64,000 nt of DNA from Silurus meridionalis. Taxonomy: Eukaryota; Chordata; Actinopteri; Siluriformes; Siluridae. The stretch lies in contig NC_060902.1 of the NCBI RefSeq assembly GCF_014805685.1, positions 1,767,145-1,831,144 of the forward strand, written 5' to 3'. Shown in pieces: positions 60,401 to 64,000 of the stretch. The stretch's first letter is position 1. Every line of letters starts with the position of its first letter. Both the position numbers and the translations under genes were made by a program. The notes below the pieces were generated by a model that was not told the DNA's origin, searched no databases, and saw only the letters and a list, made by a program, of their open reading frames with translations.

Positions 60401-61406
60401 ACCTATGCTTTTAAAAATGAAAGAACCTACAGAGAAGGAGCTCTCAAACGTTCTACAAACTGAAGTGTTCCGGTTCAGTCACTTGTCCTAAATTAACTGA
60501 AGACAGACAGACAGACAGACATATAGTAGACAGTTGATCCCAAAGGGAAATTCACACAAAATGGTAAATCTAGTTAAATAAATTATTTTTATATGACACC
60601 TTCTGAATTAATGGTCCTTCAGATGTCTCTCTGGGGAAACCAAGGTTCTATGCAGAGATTTGAAGGCTATGAAAGGATTTTCAGCCAGCACATCAATTCA
60701 GGTGTCCACAAACTTTTGCCAGTTTAGTATACTGTACTTTATATTGTTGTTGTTTTTTTCATACAGGAAGTACGACAATTCACCTTAAATGTAAGTACAT
60801 AAATATGAGAACCCTTTCTGACTCCTGTTCGTCTTTCAGAAACCCCTTATTGTCAGCGTTCCTCAAACCGACAGCTCATGGCATCTGGGTGAGATCCTGA
60901 AAAAAAACTTTGATTACAGCACCAATAACCTGCAGACCAAAATGGGCAACAGTATAATCAGCAAATCCTCTCTGGACCTGAGTTCACCTCCGACTGAGAC
61001 CCTGAACAGGAGCCAGAGTCAGGCCAATGTGAGTCAGAGACCCGAGTCTAGCTCCTGTTTATATAAGCATCTTAATGTATCATCAATACATCCTAGCACC
61101 TACTTAGAACATTTTCTCTGACAGACAAAATGGATAAAAAAGCTTTTATGTATAATACAAATGGATGTGTTCAGTATTTACTGAATCTGTTTATGTCTTT
61201 CTCCATTTTAGTTATTCGAAAGCTTCCCGATAACTCCGGCTCTAGCACTGATGAAAAAGCGAAATGACGAGGTCAAATCATCTCTTCTGAGGAACCCGAA
61301 GAATATCCAGCCGGCACCCAGAACAAGCAGTTTCAACTTAGGCTTTAAGAGGGACGGGTGGAAGTCTGCTTTTTTTAGAGGGCAGAACAATGAAGAGAAC
61401 AATTGA
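51490..61406 (+). CDS. fam83e: FAM83-family protein, probably FAM83E, complete coding set of 8 exons
   Basis: Coding exons: 51490-51954, 52469-52615, 57979-58103, 58620-59051, 59335-59391, 60101-60335, 60840-61028, 61212-61406 (TGA). All junctions keep phase; total 614 aa (human FAM83E about 480). All donors are GT; exon 6 uses a weak one (aag|gtgcta). Exons 1-4 give the SACK/DUF1669 domain: EPFLSPEEVKQISRWVED, LELGWPEKFRWDG, VYTNPPVEQAPHIREVIRRL, VIRDLLSAASRGIIVYIIL, then NIIVRILGGKKF, NFVLVDLETVVVGSY and FDREFRILYAASLPVP. These match FAM83E best from memory. The domain is a catalytically dead PLD-like fold that tethers casein kinase 1 isoforms. The C-terminal half is Ser/Pro-rich and probably disordered. 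ATGs lie at 51490 and 51493; either could start. Human EMP3 and FAM83E share 19q13.33, in accord with emp3 next door. The second intron (52616-57978) holds a LINE. AATAAA at 61551. Confidence 0.8.
52616..53894. other. fam83e intron 2, first part
   Basis: Non-coding. Many short blocks of the type 'aagaacc...ttaaag' (about 53320-53520) look like a decayed dispersed repeat. No exon was seen. Confidence 0.45.
53895..54285. mobile_element. Short inverted-repeat element related to the 'aagtaatgaag' family
   Basis: The left end gtggtggacagtaatgtagt and the right end agtacttcgtccacca are imperfect inverted repeats. 'ttactgtacttaagtag' and 'gtacttttactcaagtgaaa' resemble blocks in the copies at 12105-13895 and 61666-62325. 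Confidence 0.6.
54825..57010 (-). mobile_element. RTE-like LINE retrotransposon, 5'-truncated and broken, antisense in fam83e intron 2
   Basis: Minus-strand fragments in changing frames cover the end of the endonuclease region (HRMVVCRMVLEVKKKRRRVR, 56.3-56.9 kb) and the reverse transcriptase. The latter shows FVDLEKAYDRVER (55.85-56.08 kb), LHQGSALSPFLFAVMMDRL and the catalytic MMFVDDIVICGE (55.33-55.82 kb). The C-terminus has RTVVRPEILYGLETVALGKR and MDVVREDM (54.75-55.3 kb). The 3' end at about 54830 reads, on the minus strand, gctaatgggagcaac followed by an A/G-rich tail. The 5' part of the endonuclease is missing. Frameshifts and stops show it is dead. RTE/BovB-like assignment is from memory of the RT and C-terminal blocks. 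Confidence 0.88.
57358..57822 (-). mobile_element. MITE copy H
   Basis: Minus orientation in fam83e intron 2: 'aaagtatcgtgactgctgac', 'gtggttcttccccaaactgt', 'aaagatctcctgctatagag', 'gaacatcttcccagaaaagt', and the outer end 'gtccacaaacttttgttcac' followed by atagtgta. Confidence 0.83.
59392..60100. other. fam83e intron 5 with dispersed repeat fragments
   Basis: 'attctgattggctgggaagg' near 59464 is inverted relative to about 14417. 'tttgtgatcaatatttgata' near 59701 recurs near 32703. 'cacctagtcctggattatca' near 59888 recurs near 22692. No exon was seen. Confidence 0.5.
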
Positions 61407-61665
61407 AGAAATCCTGATCAGATGAGCTCGACATGACAGAGACGACAATACGGTTCTCAGATTTGAACATGTTTAAATTCACTTTGATGTTTTGCGGATT
61501 AAGTCGACTGAAAACCTTTTCTGTCGCAAAATCATTGAGGAGAAGTGTTAAATAAATCACCTGAATTAAAGAATTAAATGTGTTTAAAATGTCTCATACA
61601 TTTAATTTCATTATTAGCTGTTAAAATCATGTGTGTTACGTCTCTCTTAATGTCCGAGAGCAGAC

Positions 61666-62325
61666 TGGGGAAGTAATGAAGTACAAATAATTCGATACAG
61701 TAGATTTTTCTGGTATCAGTATTTTACTTCACTATTTATTTTTATATTAAATGTTTACTTTCATTCATTACACTTTTACACAAACATCTGTACTTCCTAA
61801 TTCCTACATTTTCAAATCAGACTTGTTATTTTACTTTTAATCTGTTTGGTGAAACCTGTTTCCTGTCATTGCATGGCTTTTTCAATCTACCATTGGTGTA
61901 TTATTTCCTGTCTCTTACACACCACAGACGTTGACTAGTTTATGAAGCTCACAATAAGCAGGCAGAAGGTAACAAGAAGTCTGGGGTTAATGTGGATGAG
62001 ACAGAGGGAGTCAGTGATTGAGAACAGACACATTCCTGATCACCTGATCATCATCTTTTCTCTGCTTGTGTTCTATATGGTGGATGTTCAGCCTGGATAC
62101 ATTTATTAGGTAACAACATTTAAAGTTACCAGAGTGATACTAAAACAGGGGTATTAATGGCTACTTTTTGCTGAAGTACATGTCAGAGCCCAAACGTCTT
62201 TACTTTAACTTGAGTAAAAAAAGTACAGTCAGTACTCAACTTTTACCAGAGTAATTAAAAATATGAGTATCTGTACTTCTACTTAAGTGCAGAATGTGTA
62301 AACTTTTGCCACCTCTGTCTAAGAG
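61666..62325. mobile_element. Repeat family 'aagtaatgaag', copy 2 (uninterrupted)
   Basis: Starts gggaagtaatgaagtacaaa and ends ctacttaagtgcagaatgtg, then ttttgccacctc, about 660 bp. It aligns with the outer parts of 12105-13895 and lacks the approximately 1-kb central insertion found there. No coding potential. Confidence 0.72.
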
Positions 62326-62896
62326 TCCAAAAATAGGGTCATTATTTAAAAATAATTCTTTGTCTTAATCCTGTTATAATATTAAAGAGCAATGCATTAC
62401 AGTTTTGCGAGATATTTTTTTACAGGATGTTTGTTGGATGATGTGGAGGTGAAGATGACCAATTAGAATGGAGCATTTACATATAATATATAGACACACA
62501 CACACACACACATAAAATGTAGGCTCCTTCCATAAACATACAGAAATCTTCACCACATCAGCATGATACTGTATGTTTACACAGGCCATCTGACATCGAG
62601 ACATTATTATATACACAAACATAACTAAACAGAACTTCATATAAACCTTCATATATATTTCTGCACACCTTAACAATGATGAAACTGTAATGAATGGACA
62701 TTTGGTGATGAGGACTCTCTGGGATCTAGTACTGGACCTCTCTCTACTTCATCACTCATTTCTGCATAACTTTTTTTGAACTATTACAAAACAGTGTCAA
62801 TTTATATCACACCATACTGCACATGGACACTTTAAGGACAATCTCTAAATCACTTTAATTTGCACTGTCAATATCTGCCATACTGCTTCAGATATA
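62326..62896. other. Intergenic, no gene seen
   Basis: A short (CA)n lies near 62491-62512. AT-rich sequence with no recognised element. Confidence 0.5.
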
Positions 62897-64000
62897 CCGT
62901 ATTTTCCGGACTATAAGCCGCTACTTTTTCCCCACGCTTTGAACCCCGCGGCTTAAACAACGAAGCGGCTAATTTTCCTGGGTTTTTCTCGGATTCACAA
63001 ACTTCAAGCCAAAAAAACTGAACCCCATAACATTAGACCAATGAAATTGCAGAACGGGTTCAGGTGAACCAATGAAACTCTTTATATTAAATCAGATGCG
63101 CTCCCACTGAATCGGGCCGCACCACATCATAAATATGGATGATGTTCCTCTGAAGTTTGATCTGCCGCTCACTCGGACTGTCTACAGGAAATGTGAATCA
63201 TTCGTCACGCTGAAAACAACCGGGCATGAAAACACACTTCACCTGTGTTCTGAGCTGCACGGCATCGGGAGAAAAGATTCACCGATGGTGACTTTTAAAC
63301 ACACGACGATGTCAAAAGATAAACTCCCGAGAGAAATAGTTGTGAAAGGAAGGAGGAAGACAGTGAACAATGACTTTCTTGGTAGGCTACTGTTTAGATA
63401 CAAGCCGTGTAACAGACACTGTCTTTCATTAAAGCCTGTGTAAAGTTCATTAGTTTCAATGTAGGAACCTGCAGCTTATAGACAGGTGCGGCGTGTTTAT
63501 GTTCAAAATATACATCTACATGCCAAAAGATAAACTCCTGAGAGAAATAGTTGTGAAAGGAAGGAGGAAGACAGTGAACAATGACTTTCTTGGTCGGCTA
63601 CTGTTTAGATACAAGCCGTTGTAGCGCATTGAGTCTGGGTGAAGGGAGAGCTCGCTAACTCCAGTTACAACAGAAATTATATAAGCACAGACAGGTTTCC
63701 AAAACTCGTGCTTTTTTAATTTTCTTGGCAACAGAGTTACGGGTTAGTCAAAGAAACTCAGAAATCAGCATCAGAAAATAATAAGGACATATTCTTCGGT
63801 CTTGCACACATGCAGTAATAGCGGAAAAATGCAGTGGCAGGCTATTTCCAAAATACCGCTCTGCTCCTAAAGGAAGCGCAACATATTTCACCCATTACAC
63901 CGTGTGTAACGTGTCTTTCGTTAAAGCCTGTGTAAAGTTCATTAGTGTAGACACCTGCGGCTTATTTATGTTAAAATTTTAATGGGTTAATGGAAAACAG
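62897..64000 (+). mobile_element. Tigger/pogo-like DNA transposon with internal tandem duplication, runs off the window
   Basis: The left end ccgtattttccggactataa follows a TA and matches the ends of the 784-bp element at 37520-38303. The transposase remnant at 63135-63443 reads DVPLKFDLPLTRTVYRKCES, TTGHENTLHLCSELHG and MSKDKLPREIVVKGRRKT. These match the start of the DDE domain of Tigger-type transposases. The segment starting at 63307 (tgtcaaaagataaactc) is repeated from 63520, so part of the interior is duplicated. The right end is beyond the window. Confidence 0.85.

Overview
The window is vertebrate nuclear DNA, most likely from a teleost fish. Genes are split into short exons with GT/AG junctions and separated by long non-coding stretches. 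These are full of (CA)n/(GT)n arrays, Tc1/mariner, Tigger and RTE-like elements, and short repeats of the kinds seen in fish genomes. I cannot name the species; a catfish or related ostariophysan would fit, but that is a guess.

Layout. 1-2.1 kb: microsatellites and a long C/T-only tract. 2132-2682 (+): last coding exon (PRY-SPRY) of a TRIM62-like ubiquitin ligase. 2.7-15.3 kb: repeat-rich DNA with a near-complete but broken Tc1-like element (6248-7722). 15352-16560 (-): a small two-exon gene for a multi-pass membrane protein resembling the orphan receptor GPR160, with one unresolved frame change. 16.6-27.9 kb: repeats and Tc1 fragments. About 27.95-28.7 kb: CpG-rich segment with a probable non-coding first exon of znf362. 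33288-40331 (+): complete znf362 (8 coding exons, 452 aa, six C2H2 fingers). 46412-49527 (+): complete emp3-like gene (4 coding exons, 168 aa, PMP22/claudin-type tetraspan). 51490-61406 (+): complete FAM83-family gene, best match FAM83E (8 coding exons, 614 aa). From 62897: a Tigger-like element running off the window.

The exon joins of znf362, emp3 and fam83e were checked by hand. Every junction keeps phase, so these three models are internally consistent. The genes form no operon-like unit. They are unrelated in function: ubiquitin ligase, orphan receptor, transcription factor, epithelial membrane protein and CK1 scaffold. The value of the order is evolutionary. TRIM62 and ZNF362 are neighbours on human 1p35, while EMP3 and FAM83E lie together on human 19q13.33. 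The GPR160-like gene fits because human GPR160 sits beside PHC3, and PHC2 sits near ZNF362.

I found no rRNA, CRISPR or clear tRNA gene. No wholly new biological system stands out. The best leads are the GPR160-like gene and its frame break, the 1p35/19q13 gene order, a Leu in the usually Phe-containing SYSFTW block of FAM83E, a nested insertion with a perfect 8-bp target duplication, and several dispersed repeat families with paired copies here. All homology calls rest on recognising protein sequence by eye, not on a search.
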